Notes: generated by a model from the sequence alone, not told the origin. 64,000 nucleotides of DNA from Candidatus Magnetocorallium paracelense (GCA_029001845.1 JAREWP010000079.1:42197-106196), one strand, 5' to 3'; numbered from the stretch's first letter, positions 25,009 to 33,781 are shown. Numbers and translations: made by a program.

Positions 25009-26366
25009 CAGCTTTTATTTTTACTGTTTTCAGGGGTATATGTAATATTATACTTCTTCATTTTACGCCAAAGGGTGCTCTTATTTATACCCAGATAAGC
25101 GGCTGTTTGTTCTCTGTTCCCTTCGTATTTACACAAAGCCGCCATGATGGATGTTGCTTCGCCTTCATTCAGGGGCTTCATATCGGGTTGATCATCTTTC
25201 TTATATCTCACATCCAGGTCGCTCCAAAGCTCTTTCGGAAGATGACGAACCTTTATTTCACAGCCGTGACACAATACAAAGGCATATTCTATACAGTTTT
25301 CCAGCTCCCTTATGTTGCCGGGGAAGTCATAGATCATAAGAAAGTTGAGAGCATCCTTTGCAATGCTTTCAATCTCCTTTCCCTTGATGGCATTGTATTT
25401 GGCGATAAAATGATCCACCAGCAGGGGAATATCCTCTTTGCGGCGTGAAAGAGGGGGTATGGAAATTCTGATAACATTAAGACGATAAAAAAGGTCCTGA
25501 CGAAAAGAGCCGCTTTCCACAAGCTCGGAAAGCTTTTTGTTTGTAGCTGCTATTATTCTTACATCGGCCTTGGAAGTGGATGTGGCTCCAAGAGGTTCAT
25601 ACTCCTTCTCCTGTAAAACCCGTAACAGCTTCAACTGAAGGGCCGGAGAAATGTCACCTATCTCATCGAGAAAGAGCGATCCCTTTTCCGCCAGCCTGAA
25701 GCGGCCGGGTTTGTCCTTTTTTGCCTCGGAAAATGCGCCTTTCACATATCCGAAGAGCTCTGACTCCAAAAGAGTATCAGGCAGGGCCGCGCAATTTATC
25801 GCTACAAACTTGCCTTTTCTTTTACTTAAATTGTGTACGGCTCTGGCGAAGAGTTCTTTTCCCGATCCGCTTGGCCCTTCAATGAGTACGGTGCTGTCGC
25901 TTATGGCGATGTCGGGCAGAATATCGAGTATCTTTTTGATCTCGTGGTTCTTGCTTATGATATCTGCATAGGTGTAGCTGCGAGATATCTCTTTTCTCAA
26001 AGTCTCGATGGCGGAAAGGTCTCTGAAGGTCTCCACTCCGCCTACAATTTCGCCATTCTCGTCCCTAAGAACGGATGTGCTGATACTGATGGGGGTTCTG
26101 ATGCCTTTACTGTTAAGTATATCGACTCTGAAATTGATTATCTCTTTCCCTGTGCGCATCGATTCCCTTAAGGCGCAAACGGTTTGACAAATATTGGCTC
26201 TAAATACATCGAAGCATTTTACTCCCACCGCCATTTCCTTGGATATGCCGGTAATTTTCTCTGCAGCGCGATTGAAATATGTAAGGTTCCAGTCACGGTC
26301 TACAGTGAATACGCCGTCTGCTATGGAATCGAGGATTACATCACTTTTGTTTCTTGCTTTTGACAT
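25008..26366 (-). CDS. Sigma-54 dependent transcriptional activator (PAS-AAA+-Fis)
   Basis: Protein of 452 residues from the ATG at 26366 (AGGA ribosome site seven bases upstream; an in-frame TTG at 26420 is less likely). N-terminal PAS domain with a three-Cys pattern (KCFDVFRANICQTVCALRES), suggestive of redox or metal sensing. The AAA+ domain has Walker A GPSGSGKE, Walker B LFLDEIGD, and a GAFSEA loop where GAFTGA is canonical for contacting sigma-54. A C-terminal Fis-type helix-turn-helix (YEGNREQTAAYLGINKSTLW) follows. It is divergent from the Etf operon, which has a -24/-12 promoter, and is its likely regulator. Confidence 0.92.
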   Translation of the reverse strand: MSKARNKSDVILDSIADGVFTVDRDWNLTYFNRAAEKITGISKEMAVGVKCFDVFRANICQTVCALRESMRTGKEIINFRVDILNSKGIRTPISISTSVLRDENGEIVGGVETFRDLSAIETLRKEISRSYTYADIISKNHEIKKILDILPDIAISDSTVLIEGPSGSGKELFARAVHNLSKRKGKFVAINCAALPDTLLESELFGYVKGAFSEAKKDKPGRFRLAEKGSLFLDEIGDISPALQLKLLRVLQEKEYEPLGATSTSKADVRIIAATNKKLSELVESGSFRQDLFYRLNVIRISIPPLSRRKEDIPLLVDHFIAKYNAIKGKEIESIAKDALNFLMIYDFPGNIRELENCIEYAFVLCHGCEIKVRHLPKELWSDLDVRYKKDDQPDMKPLNEGEATSIMAALCKYEGNREQTAAYLGINKSTLWRKMKKYNITYTPENSKNKS

Positions 26367-26387
26367 TGCACTTTCCTGCAAGGAGCT

Positions 26388-26405
26388 GATTGCATAACTG
26401 CAATC
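26388..26405. promoter_or_regulatory. Palindrome in the leader of the sigma-54 activator gene
   Basis: GATTGCA-TAAC-TGCAATC, perfect 7-base arms. The half-site TTGCA is the same as in the palindromes at 24968-25008. A candidate autoregulatory site. Confidence 0.4.
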
Positions 26406-26447
26406 TTCCTGTCGGTACAAAGACCTTTCGTTATATTAAAGTTAAGC

Positions 26448-26464
26448 CGGTAAGGTATTTACCG
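26448..26464. promoter_or_regulatory. Palindrome between divergent activator and Etf genes
   Basis: CGGTAA-GGTAT-TTACCG, perfect 6-base arms, about 240 bases upstream of the -24/-12 promoter. Position fits an enhancer (upstream activating sequence). I cannot tell whether this or the TTGCA palindromes are the real activator sites. Confidence 0.4.
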
Positions 26465-26704
26465 ACATGTATGAGATAAAATTTTTTATACCTGTTGTAG
26501 AATTGGCGCCATTGATTGAACGGGCGCAGGGGACATTCCGTTAATGGCGTATTATGTTGAATCATATAGAGTTTCATCATAGTAATAATAACCAATTCTA
26601 AAAACAAAAAACCACTATCAGGCCTTTATTGCCGCTTTTGTACTAAAAATATCGATATGATCAGGCGTTTTTATCGTTTCCTGTTTCATTGGCTTTCCGG
26701 CGCC

Positions 26705-26718
26705 GGCATACTTTATGC
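26705..26718 (+). promoter_or_regulatory. Sigma-54 (-24/-12) promoter of the Etf operon
   Basis: GGCATACTTTATGC: GG at 26705-26706 and GC at 26717-26718 with exactly 10 bases between, within CCGGCATACTTTATGCAA (consensus TGGCAC-N5-TTGCA). It lies 73 bases before the start codon, and a sigma-54 activator gene is divergent from it. Confidence 0.7.
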
Positions 26719-26791
26719 AATTTATCTCATATTAGCGGATAATTCCTAATGGTGTTTCTATAGAAGGTTTTATCCGGCAAGGAGGTAAATG

Positions 26792-28753
26792 ATGAAATAC
26801 ATCGTTGTTTGTGAAAAAGTAGTACCCAATGTCGCTAACATTCCACCTAACGGTTGGAAGGAAAATCCTAAAACAGGCGAGTATACGTTGGACAGGTCCG
26901 TACTGGACAATGAGCCCGATCCCCTGGCCAGGCAGGCTTTTTATGCCGCTTTGAATGTGAGGGATCGCCTTAATAAAGATATAAAGATCATCACAATCAC
27001 TATGGGACCTCCTATGGCTGAAGAAATACTCAGAGACAGCATAGCCGTCGGCGCTGATGAGGCAGTTCTTCTTACAAGTAAGAATTTCGCCGGCGCCGAT
27101 ACAAGAGCAACAGCCTATGCACTGGCTCAGGGCATAAGAAAGACTGAAGAAGTACTCATGGACGGAGCCGGGGAGTATATGATTTTCGCCGGTAAAGAGG
27201 CTGTTGACGGCGACACGGCCCAAGTTCCGATTCAGATAGCCAAAGAGTTGGGCGTGGAGTGCATTGCCTATGCAGGGGGGTACAGCGTTAACGGCAACTC
27301 TCTGCTTTTTCACAGAATGACGGAATATGGCAGGGAAACGGTGTCGCCGCTTAAAACTCCCTGTCTGGTAACCTTTATCAGTCATACCCATGCACGCTTT
27401 CGCAATTTCGCACGTACAAGATGGTCCCAAAGGGAGAAGGAAATCTATGTTTGGGGACCTGACGAGATTGGAGCGAAGGCGGAAAGAATCGGCGGTCGAG
27501 GTTCCAGAACTCAGGTATACAATATTTTTACGCCTCCTAAAAAGGAAACGGCGAACTGTATTTTCCCTAAGTCAATAGAATCGGCTGTCGATCTTATAGA
27601 GCAGGCATACAGCGGTAAGATCAAGTTATCGAAAGCGGAAGAAGAGAAAGGAGAGTTGCAAAAATACACCCTCAACGGCAGAGAAAGCGAGTATCGCGGC
27701 GATGTGTGGATCTACGCAGAGCAGTACAATGGCAAACTCCATCCCGTTTCTTTCGAACTTCTGACAAAGGCCCGCGAATTGGCCGACACCCTTGGCGTTA
27801 AAACAGGGGCTGTTTTAACAGGGAAGAATATTGACCCTCTTGCAAAAGATTTGATTGACAGACGGGCGGATAAGGTGTATCTTGCAGCGCATGATTTGCT
27901 TGATGAATTCCACCCGACTCATTACACAAACGCCGTTGTTCAAACAATAGATAAGTACGGGCCTCCCCAGATCCTTCTTGTGGGAGCGACCCCTTTGGGC
28001 AGGGAGTTGGCGCCTGCTGTTTCCTATATAAAGGACGCCGGATTAACGGCTGATTGCACCCATCTCTATATTGAGGACTACAAAAACAGAAAGGGAGAAG
28101 TCAAAAAAACAGGTATTCTCGTTCAGAGAAGAACAGCCCTTGGAGGCAACATAATGGCCGATATTATGACAAAAGACTCGGTTATGCAAATGGCGACTGT
28201 TCGCCCGGGGGTGATTAAAGCATGTTCTCCTCATTTGGACTGGAAGGGGGAGGTGGAGAAATTCTCTCCAAAACTGCTTCCAGACGACACGAAAATCAAA
28301 GTTCTTTCCAGAGAGCATTTTACCAATACAGGAGGAATCGAGCAGGCAAAAATCGTTGTAGCCGGAGGAATGGGTTTAAAGAACTCCAATAATTTCACCA
28401 ATCTGCTGGCCGATCTGTCCGAAGCCGTCAGTAACAGGTTTCAGGAAAAGGTCGAGGTGGGCGCCTCCCGCCGGGCAATTGAGTTTAAACTGGTAAGCAC
28501 CACATGCCAGCAGGACCGAGGTTGTCAGATAGGTCAGAGCGGCAAGTCCATTCGGCCAAAACTCTATATAGCAATAGGCATTTCAGGCGCGGTCCAACAC
28601 ACGGAAGGAGTTAAAAACTCAGAGATTATTGTAGCAATCAACAATAAAGAGGAAGCGCCGATCTTCCAGTTCGCTGATATCGGTTTAGTCGGAAGAGCTG
28701 AAGAGATCATTCCACAGATGGTCAAATGCCTTAATAACGGAATGGGGGGTTAA
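26792..28753 (+). CDS. Fused electron transfer flavoprotein, beta then alpha subunit
   Basis: Protein of 653 residues. Residues 1 to about 250 are an ETF beta (FixA) domain (MKYIVVCEKVVPNV, ITMGPPMAEEILRDSIAVGADEAVLLT, GKEAVDGDTAQVPIQIAKEL). A linker leads to ETF alpha/FixB from about 310 (RGDVWIYAEQYNGKLHPVSF, ILLVGATPLGRELAPAVSY, then the FAD domain: VEVGASRRAIE, QIGQSGKSIRPKLYIAIGIS and FADIGLVGRAEEIIP). Separate subunits are usual; a fused beta-alpha protein is known from Sulfolobales. The second of two adjacent ATGs was chosen for spacing to AGGAGGT. It is followed two bases later by the EtfCX-like gene, its likely electron acceptor. The electron donor is unknown. Confidence 0.92.
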   Translation: MKYIVVCEKVVPNVANIPPNGWKENPKTGEYTLDRSVLDNEPDPLARQAFYAALNVRDRLNKDIKIITITMGPPMAEEILRDSIAVGADEAVLLTSKNFAGADTRATAYALAQGIRKTEEVLMDGAGEYMIFAGKEAVDGDTAQVPIQIAKELGVECIAYAGGYSVNGNSLLFHRMTEYGRETVSPLKTPCLVTFISHTHARFRNFARTRWSQREKEIYVWGPDEIGAKAERIGGRGSRTQVYNIFTPPKKETANCIFPKSIESAVDLIEQAYSGKIKLSKAEEEKGELQKYTLNGRESEYRGDVWIYAEQYNGKLHPVSFELLTKARELADTLGVKTGAVLTGKNIDPLAKDLIDRRADKVYLAAHDLLDEFHPTHYTNAVVQTIDKYGPPQILLVGATPLGRELAPAVSYIKDAGLTADCTHLYIEDYKNRKGEVKKTGILVQRRTALGGNIMADIMTKDSVMQMATVRPGVIKACSPHLDWKGEVEKFSPKLLPDDTKIKVLSREHFTNTGGIEQAKIVVAGGMGLKNSNNFTNLLADLSEAVSNRFQEKVEVGASRRAIEFKLVSTTCQQDRGCQIGQSGKSIRPKLYIAIGISGAVQHTEGVKNSEIIVAINNKEEAPIFQFADIGLVGRAEEIIPQMVKCLNNGMGG

Positions 28754-28755
28754 TC

Positions 28756-30420
28756 ATGTTTAACGAAAACAAATACAGAGAAATGGATGTCCTTGTTATA
28801 GGCGGCGGGCCGGCAGGTCTTGCAACTGCCATCCATGCCAAAGAGCGTCTGAACGAAGTGGCTCCCGAAGCTTCGGTAGTGGTTGTCGAGAAAGCAGAGG
28901 ACCTGGGGAGACACAATTTATCGGGTGCGGTATTCAGATCGGAGTGTCTGGACGAATTGCTCCCGGGCTGGAGAGACGAGGCTCAGTCCGAACTTGATGA
29001 GTTTGCGGCGACCGGAGGAAAGGGGAAGTTGAGTTTCCCGGCGGAACTTCTCGCCAATAAAATAGAGAAAGAGGATTTATATGTCCTCCCAAGTGAAAAG
29101 ATGAGAATCAAAGCGCCTGTGCCGCCGGAAATGTCTCATGAAAACGATCACACCGTTTCCATCAGCAAGCTTGTAAAGTGGCTGGGCTCTGTCGCCAAAT
29201 CAAAGGGTGTAGAGGTATATCCCGGCTTTTCCGTTGAAGGAATCGCTTCCACCGACGGCGCCGTTAAGGGTGTGACCCTGGCCAACAGAAACAGAGACAG
29301 AGATGATCTCTTTGAGCCCAAGGAGCTTTTAAGCGCCAAAGTCACGGTATTCGCAGACGGCGCAAGAGGGCCTCTCACCGAGCAGCTGATTAAAAGGTAT
29401 AACCTCCGAGGAGGGAAGAATCCCCAAATGTACTCCGTTGGAGTAAAAAAGGTCTTTGAAGTCAGTAGTGACAATCCCTTTGGTAGAAATCGGATTGCAC
29501 ACATGATCGGATACCCTCTGCCAATGGGAGTATTTGGAGGCGGATTTATTTACAGCGTCAGTAACAGAATCCATGTCGGTCTCGTTATGGGAGCTGACGC
29601 CAAGTACTGCGATCTGGACCCTCAGGTAGAGCTTGAACGGCTTTTAAGCCATGATTGGGTGGCGGGACTGATAAAGGGAGGTCGTGCGATTGCATCGGGG
29701 TCAAGGATCATTCCGGAGGGAGGATTTTACTCCTTCCCCGATCAAACCGTAAACGGCGGAATCATTGTCGGCGATGCCGTGGGATTTGTGGATATGAGAA
29801 AGATTATGGGATTGCATTACGCCGTTTTATCGGGAATCAGTGCAGGAGAGGCGATTTTCTATTCGACAAAGAGTGGTGACTACAGTAAAAAAACCCTTAA
29901 AGACTACTATCTGCCCAATTTGGAGACAAGAAAAGTAATGGAAGATATGAGAAAAGCCCGAAATTATCGTCAGGTCTTCCAAAAATCCTTTGGACCGATG
30001 CTGTTCCCCTTGCACAGGATACTTCCAAAAATTAAGGTGTCAGAAGATCACCACTATATAAGCGAGAAAAAAATAAATCATAAAAGGCCGGCCGATGCGA
30101 CAGATAAGGCGACCCTTGCTCTCCTGTCCGGTACAATGCATCCTGAAGAGCAGGACAGCCATATCAGGATCCTCAATCCTGATATATGCAGAAAATGCGT
30201 GGCCAAATACCATGATGCAGATGCAGGTATGGAATCGGTTGTAACTCCCTGCATAAAAGCATGTCCTGCAGAGGTTTATGCATGGAACTCCGATGAGGAG
30301 AGGATCGTTATAAGCCCGGGGAATTGTCAGCACTGTCAATTCTGCGCTATAAGATGCCCCTTGGAGGTGCTGGAATGGTCCGTACCTGAAAGCGGCGGTC
30401 CTAAACATAAGGAGTGCTGA
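28756..30420 (+). CDS. ETF:quinone oxidoreductase-type flavoprotein fused to ferredoxin domain (FixC-FixX)
   Basis: Protein of 554 residues. FAD-binding N-terminus VLVIGGGPAGLATAIHA, then LGRHNLSGAVF, and GGIIVGDAVGFVDMRKIMG with the second FAD motif. The C-terminal about 75 residues are a ferredoxin-like domain with eight Cys (CRKC, CIKACP and CQHCQFCAIRCP), enough for two [4Fe-4S] clusters. Canonical ETF-QO binds one cluster, while EtfX of bifurcating EtfABCX complexes is reported to bind two. It probably takes electrons from the EtfBA fusion and passes them to menaquinone or a low-potential carrier. The membrane-facing hydrophobic patch of ETF-QO is not evident to me. Co-transcribed with the EtfBA gene. 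Confidence 0.92.
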   Translation: MFNENKYREMDVLVIGGGPAGLATAIHAKERLNEVAPEASVVVVEKAEDLGRHNLSGAVFRSECLDELLPGWRDEAQSELDEFAATGGKGKLSFPAELLANKIEKEDLYVLPSEKMRIKAPVPPEMSHENDHTVSISKLVKWLGSVAKSKGVEVYPGFSVEGIASTDGAVKGVTLANRNRDRDDLFEPKELLSAKVTVFADGARGPLTEQLIKRYNLRGGKNPQMYSVGVKKVFEVSSDNPFGRNRIAHMIGYPLPMGVFGGGFIYSVSNRIHVGLVMGADAKYCDLDPQVELERLLSHDWVAGLIKGGRAIASGSRIIPEGGFYSFPDQTVNGGIIVGDAVGFVDMRKIMGLHYAVLSGISAGEAIFYSTKSGDYSKKTLKDYYLPNLETRKVMEDMRKARNYRQVFQKSFGPMLFPLHRILPKIKVSEDHHYISEKKINHKRPADATDKATLALLSGTMHPEEQDSHIRILNPDICRKCVAKYHDADAGMESVVTPCIKACPAEVYAWNSDEERIVISPGNCQHCQFCAIRCPLEVLEWSVPESGGPKHKEC

Positions 30421-30458
30421 CAGTCGATTCCGCAGGTTGCCGATTTAAAGAATTAATA

Positions 30459-30614
30459 AAAAAAAACGGCAGTCAGCGATCAGCCTTCAGCTAAAGAAAT
30501 TCCTGACATTACACTTAAAATAAGCTTCACCTTAGGGGTGAGTTAAAATTAAGCTGTAAGCTGATGTAATTAAAAAGCTGACAGCTGATGGCTGACTGCT
30601 AAATGCTTTTTTTT
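30459..30614. repeat. Repeat A5
   Basis: Family A: left end AAAACGGCAGTCAGCGATCA, centre GCTTCACCTTAGGGGTGA, right end GACAGCTGATGGCTGACTGC followed by a T run. It sits between the Etf operon and the Cys-rich gene. Confidence 0.85.
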
Positions 30615-30672
30615 AGATTAATGAGTACCTGTATTATAAATTTTCGGATCTACATAAGAAATGGAGGAAACA

Positions 30673-31248
30673 ATGGAACAGCAAGAAAAAACAGTGGAAC
30701 AGGAAAGCAATAATAATATTCTCGTCAATCCTATGGAGGCCGCAGCCAAACATAGTATGTTGCTGACTCTTTTAGATCTCACGCCGGCTAATTTTATTTC
30801 GCCCATAACCGATGTCGGCCTGTATCGCGACAGAGTATGGTTCGAGACAACGAGTAAATCTTTTTATAGGGATAAAGGTAAAATTAAAATTATCGGCGAA
30901 GAGCAGCTTAACGACGGTAATTTCCTTTTTATAATGGAACTGCCCCGTATATTGAGAAAAAAGAACCTTAAAAATTACGAGGAATTGCGCTATCTCTTTA
31001 ATATTCTCGATATGGATAAATGTCAGTCATGCTATGAGGACAAGGGGTGTGATTTGACAACTTGTCTTATTAAGGAGTATCTAAGCGGCCATTCCTGCTG
31101 GCTGACGCCGCAACTTTGTACCAGAAATCCCTCTACAAGGACTTTGTGGGGCAGATGGGTAAGTTGTCTGAAATGCGAATACTATAAAAAGCCCCACCGT
31201 CTGTTAAAGTCGGCTATGGATGATTTCGATCGTCAGAAAACACGTTAA
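30673..31248 (+). CDS. Cysteine-rich hypothetical protein
   Basis: Not recognised. Protein of 191 residues from the ATG at 30673, chosen because GGAGG lies six bases upstream; an ATG at 30661 has no such site. It has no signal peptide or membrane segment. The C-terminal half holds nine Cys in clusters (CQSCYEDKGCDLTTC, then CWLTPQLC and CLKCEYY), a layout suited to zinc or an iron-sulfur cluster. It follows the Etf operon in the same direction, with repeat A5 between, and ends in its own terminator. A link to electron transfer is suggested by position only. Confidence 0.8.
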   Translation: MEQQEKTVEQESNNNILVNPMEAAAKHSMLLTLLDLTPANFISPITDVGLYRDRVWFETTSKSFYRDKGKIKIIGEEQLNDGNFLFIMELPRILRKKNLKNYEELRYLFNILDMDKCQSCYEDKGCDLTTCLIKEYLSGHSCWLTPQLCTRNPSTRTLWGRWVSCLKCEYYKKPHRLLKSAMDDFDRQKTR

Positions 31249-31255
31249 TGCACTA

Positions 31256-31293
31256 AAAGGCCCCCTCTTTTTTATTACAGACAGGGGGCCTTT
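31256..31293 (+). terminator. Rho-independent terminator
   Basis: AAAGGCCCCCT and AGGGGGCCTTT, perfect 11-base arms around a 16-base loop, followed by TATTT. Directly after the Cys-rich gene. Confidence 0.75.
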
Positions 31294-31352
31294 ATTTCGA
31301 TCGTATAGGATTTTCATTTTTTTATTCGGGTTTGCCGGGCCGCCGGCAAAAA

Positions 31353-31428
31353 ATGTAGCCGCGGGCTTCAGCCTGCGCGAACCGTTGGTCGGCCGAACCC
31401 GGGCGCAGGCTGAAGCCTGCGGCTACAT
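31353..31428. repeat. Repeat E3, long inverted pair
   Basis: Left arm ATGTAGCCGCGGGCTTCAGC (31353-31378) and right arm GAAGCCTGCGGCTACAT (to 31428) around a 24-base loop. It lies downstream of the rubrerythrin gene and may end its transcript. Nothing else is seen in 31294-31479. Confidence 0.8.
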
Positions 31429-31479
31429 ATATATTTTGCAACCGGCAGTCAATTTTTAAATTGTTGCACAGCCTGACTG

Positions 31480-32028
31480 TTACCCGCCAAAGTGTCTCTT
31501 TAACAGTCCTTCAAATGCCTGACCATGTCGCGCTTCGTCTTTGCACATCTCATGTACCGTATCGTGAATGGCGTCCAGATTCAGTTGTTTCGCCTTTGTG
31601 GCAAGGTCTTTCTTTCCCTTACAGGCGCCGTTTTCGGCCTCTACTCTGGCTTTTAGATTCTCCTTTGTATCAGGGACCAACACATCTCCCAGCAATTCGG
31701 CGAATTTAGAAGCATGCTCCGCCTCTTCAAAGGCGATTCTCTTATACGCCTCCGCCACCTCGGGGAATCCTTCTCTGTCCGCCTGTCGGCTCATGGCAAG
31801 ATACATACCGACTTCCGTACACTCCGCCGTAAAATTGGCTTTCAGACCTTCGAGGATTTCATTGTCCACGTCCTTTGCAACACCAATTCTGTGTTCATCG
31901 GCCCAAAATAAACCTTCCGAGCTTTTTTCCTCGAACTTCTCGGCCGCAGCTCCGCACTGAGGACATTTGTCAGGCGGCGAATCGCCTTCATGGAGGTAAC
32001 CGCAAATAGTACAAGAAAATTTTTTCAT
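31480..32028 (-). CDS. Reverse rubrerythrin (rubredoxin-ferritin-like peroxidase)
   Basis: Protein of 182 residues with the rubredoxin-like domain first ([10 protein letters not shown] and CPQCG, one Fe) and a ferritin-like diiron domain after (ligands in [25 protein letters not shown] and [11 protein letters not shown]). Domain order is that of reverse rubrerythrins, which reduce hydrogen peroxide using NAD(P)H-derived electrons and protect anaerobes from oxygen. The ATG has GGAG seven bases upstream. It is transcribed alone, with no PerR or rubredoxin gene beside it. Confidence 0.93.
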   Translation of the reverse strand: MKKFSCTICGYLHEGDSPPDKCPQCGAAAEKFEEKSSEGLFWADEHRIGVAKDVDNEILEGLKANFTAECTEVGMYLAMSRQADREGFPEVAEAYKRIAFEEAEHASKFAELLGDVLVPDTKENLKARVEAENGACKGKKDLATKAKQLNLDAIHDTVHEMCKDEARHGQAFEGLLKRHFGG

Positions 32029-32279
32029 ATTATTTCTCCTTTTTTATAGTAGAATTTCTTCTTGACAATGCAAGAACCGGAGTTAAAACAACTCCCGAAG
32101 CGCCCGCCCTGTAACGGATATATAATATCACAAATTAAATTTCTTACTCAAGAAGAATGACAAGACGTCTGTGGAGCACCCATGAGCCAGGTTATCAAAA
32201 ATTGTGCCTGACCGGTTCGCTGTATAAAACAAAGTGTCGCTGTAGTATTAGCTTACCTGTTGAAAATGTTAAAATATTT

Positions 32280-32420
32280 GTAACAACTCAGGCATTTAGG
32301 TGAAGACTGTAGGCTAAAGCAAAAAACGCCTGTTTTGGTTTGTCGGCTTAAGTTAAAAGTGGATTTTTTGTAGATTCTTTGTTTTTACCTAAAAGCCTTT
32401 AGCCTTCAGTCTATCCAAAG
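32280..32420. repeat. Repeat F4, degenerate
   Basis: Begins GTAACAACTCAGGCATTTAG, close to the family F end, and continues with GAAGACTGTAGGCTAAAG. The far end carries GCCTTCAGTCTAT but lacks the GTAGTTAC terminus. A decayed copy. No gene is seen elsewhere in 32029-32435. Confidence 0.5.
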
Positions 32421-32435
32421 GAGGGGGAGTTTTTT

Positions 32436-32870
32436 ATGAAAGACAGTGCTTTCGGGATAATACCTGTTTTATCTGACAATAAAAGGTGTCGTTTTCTTTT
32501 AATCCGCCATAACGCAGGACATTGGGCGTTTCCAAAGGGGCATGCCGAAAAGGGAGAGTCCGACGTAGAGGCGGCAGTCAGGGAGTTTGTTGAAGAGACA
32601 GGTATAAAGGATTATACAATTTTGGAAAATGTCGGTTTTGAAGAGCACTACTCCTATACTTTTGAGGGGCAGGTTGTCGATAAGAGGGTCAAATACTTTT
32701 TAGGGGTTGTCGGCAATCCCGCTGTCACCGTTCAGGAGGAGGAGATAAGCGATTACAGATGGGCCGAGTTTGATGAAGCACTGGAGCTGATAACTTTTAA
32801 CGAGTGTCGTGAGCTTTTCAGAGATGTTAAAAGATATATCGATGGGTCAGATGATTTTTTTTGTCATTAA
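32436..32870 (+). CDS. Nudix hydrolase
   Basis: Protein of 144 residues with a complete Nudix box: GHAEKGESDVEAAVREFVEE followed by TGI (Gx5Ex7REUxEExGU). The start AFGIIPVLSD and the WAFPKGHAEKGE context resemble diadenosine tetraphosphatase-type (NUDT2-like) members, so cleavage of Ap4A-like or nucleoside diphosphate-linked substrates is plausible. AAGGAGGGGGAG lies upstream of the ATG. Its stop overlaps by four bases the stop of the convergent ADP-ribosylglycohydrolase gene. Confidence 0.88.
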   Translation: MKDSAFGIIPVLSDNKRCRFLLIRHNAGHWAFPKGHAEKGESDVEAAVREFVEETGIKDYTILENVGFEEHYSYTFEGQVVDKRVKYFLGVVGNPAVTVQEEEISDYRWAEFDEALELITFNECRELFRDVKRYIDGSDDFFCH

Positions 32871-33781
32871 GAAACCCGATAGGTTGCACTCCAAAGTTGT
32901 AGCCCTAATTTTTCAATATACTCACGATTTTCCAGCTTTTCTCTCCACCTGAGCGGAATATTGCTCAGGCCCCATCGAGCACCGGAGACAGCCCCGGTCA
33001 TTGCAGCGATAGTATCCGTATCGCCTCCCAAGCTTACTGAGTAGGCAACGGAATCTTCAAAATCCTTTGACACGAAATAGGAATAGATCGAGGTGGGAAC
33101 CGAATTGACAGCTTCGATACCGTTTCCCAGCTCTTTAATGACTTTTAATCTGTTGTCTCTTTCATGTCGTAATCGTAAGATTGTCTCCAGCTTTTCTTTA
33201 TAAATATCCATGCCGGTGAATTGCATCAGTTGTTCGATAAAGCTCTCCTCGTCTTTTAGAGCCAGCGAAACGGCGCAGGCCAATAAAGCGGCTCCCTCCC
33301 TGGCTTGGTTATTGCTGTGTGTCGGAAGAGACGATGCATAGGCAATATCTCTCAATACCGACATATCGTTAAAGCAAAATAAACCGACAGGAGCGACTCT
33401 CATAGCAGCTCCATTTCCAAACGATCCTCCGGGATACAACAACCTGTCAGGCAAATCCCTCCATTGAACCCCCTCTCCGATCATTCTGAAAATTTTCGGA
33501 GGACCGCTGCCATATCCCCGCCAGGGTTCTTTTTCATAAATTTCAATGAACCTCCGGATCAAATGTTCCTGGTCGAAACGGCCGCACTCTGTGAGAGATT
33601 CAGCAACACCCAGCATCATAGCAGTATCATCGGTATACCTTTCCGTTATTTCCCTTACTTCCATAAAACCGTTGATCCCCTCTATCCCTGCACCGAGAGA
33701 ATCACCGACAGCCAGCCCTATAAGAGCGCCGGAAAATTTTGTAGGATCAATGGTTTTCATGTCCTGAACCAATGTCATCAA
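32867..33781 (-). CDS. ADP-ribosylglycohydrolase family protein
   Basis: Protein of 304 residues that should hydrolyse N- or O-linked ADP-ribose, with the binuclear magnesium site of the DraG/ARH family: GLAVGDSLGAGIEG, ERYTDDTAMM (first metal ligands), LPTHSNNQAREGAALLACAV, and SLGGDTDTIAAMTGAVSGA (second ligand set). No DraT partner or nitrogenase is seen. The first ATG pair (33781/33778) lies inside the end of repeat D2 with no ribosome site; Met8 (33760) may be the true start. Convergent, overlapping the Nudix gene. Confidence 0.88.
   Translation of the reverse strand: MMTLVQDMKTIDPTKFSGALIGLAVGDSLGAGIEGINGFMEVREITERYTDDTAMMLGVAESLTECGRFDQEHLIRRFIEIYEKEPWRGYGSGPPKIFRMIGEGVQWRDLPDRLLYPGGSFGNGAAMRVAPVGLFCFNDMSVLRDIAYASSLPTHSNNQAREGAALLACAVSLALKDEESFIEQLMQFTGMDIYKEKLETILRLRHERDNRLKVIKELGNGIEAVNSVPTSIYSYFVSKDFEDSVAYSVSLGGDTDTIAAMTGAVSGARWGLSNIPLRWREKLENREYIEKLGLQLWSATYRVS

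Noticed and set aside
26732..27430. 232-codon frame antisense to the Etf gene
   Set aside because: Lies opposite a strongly conserved coding sequence; codon pattern is that of the reverse strand.
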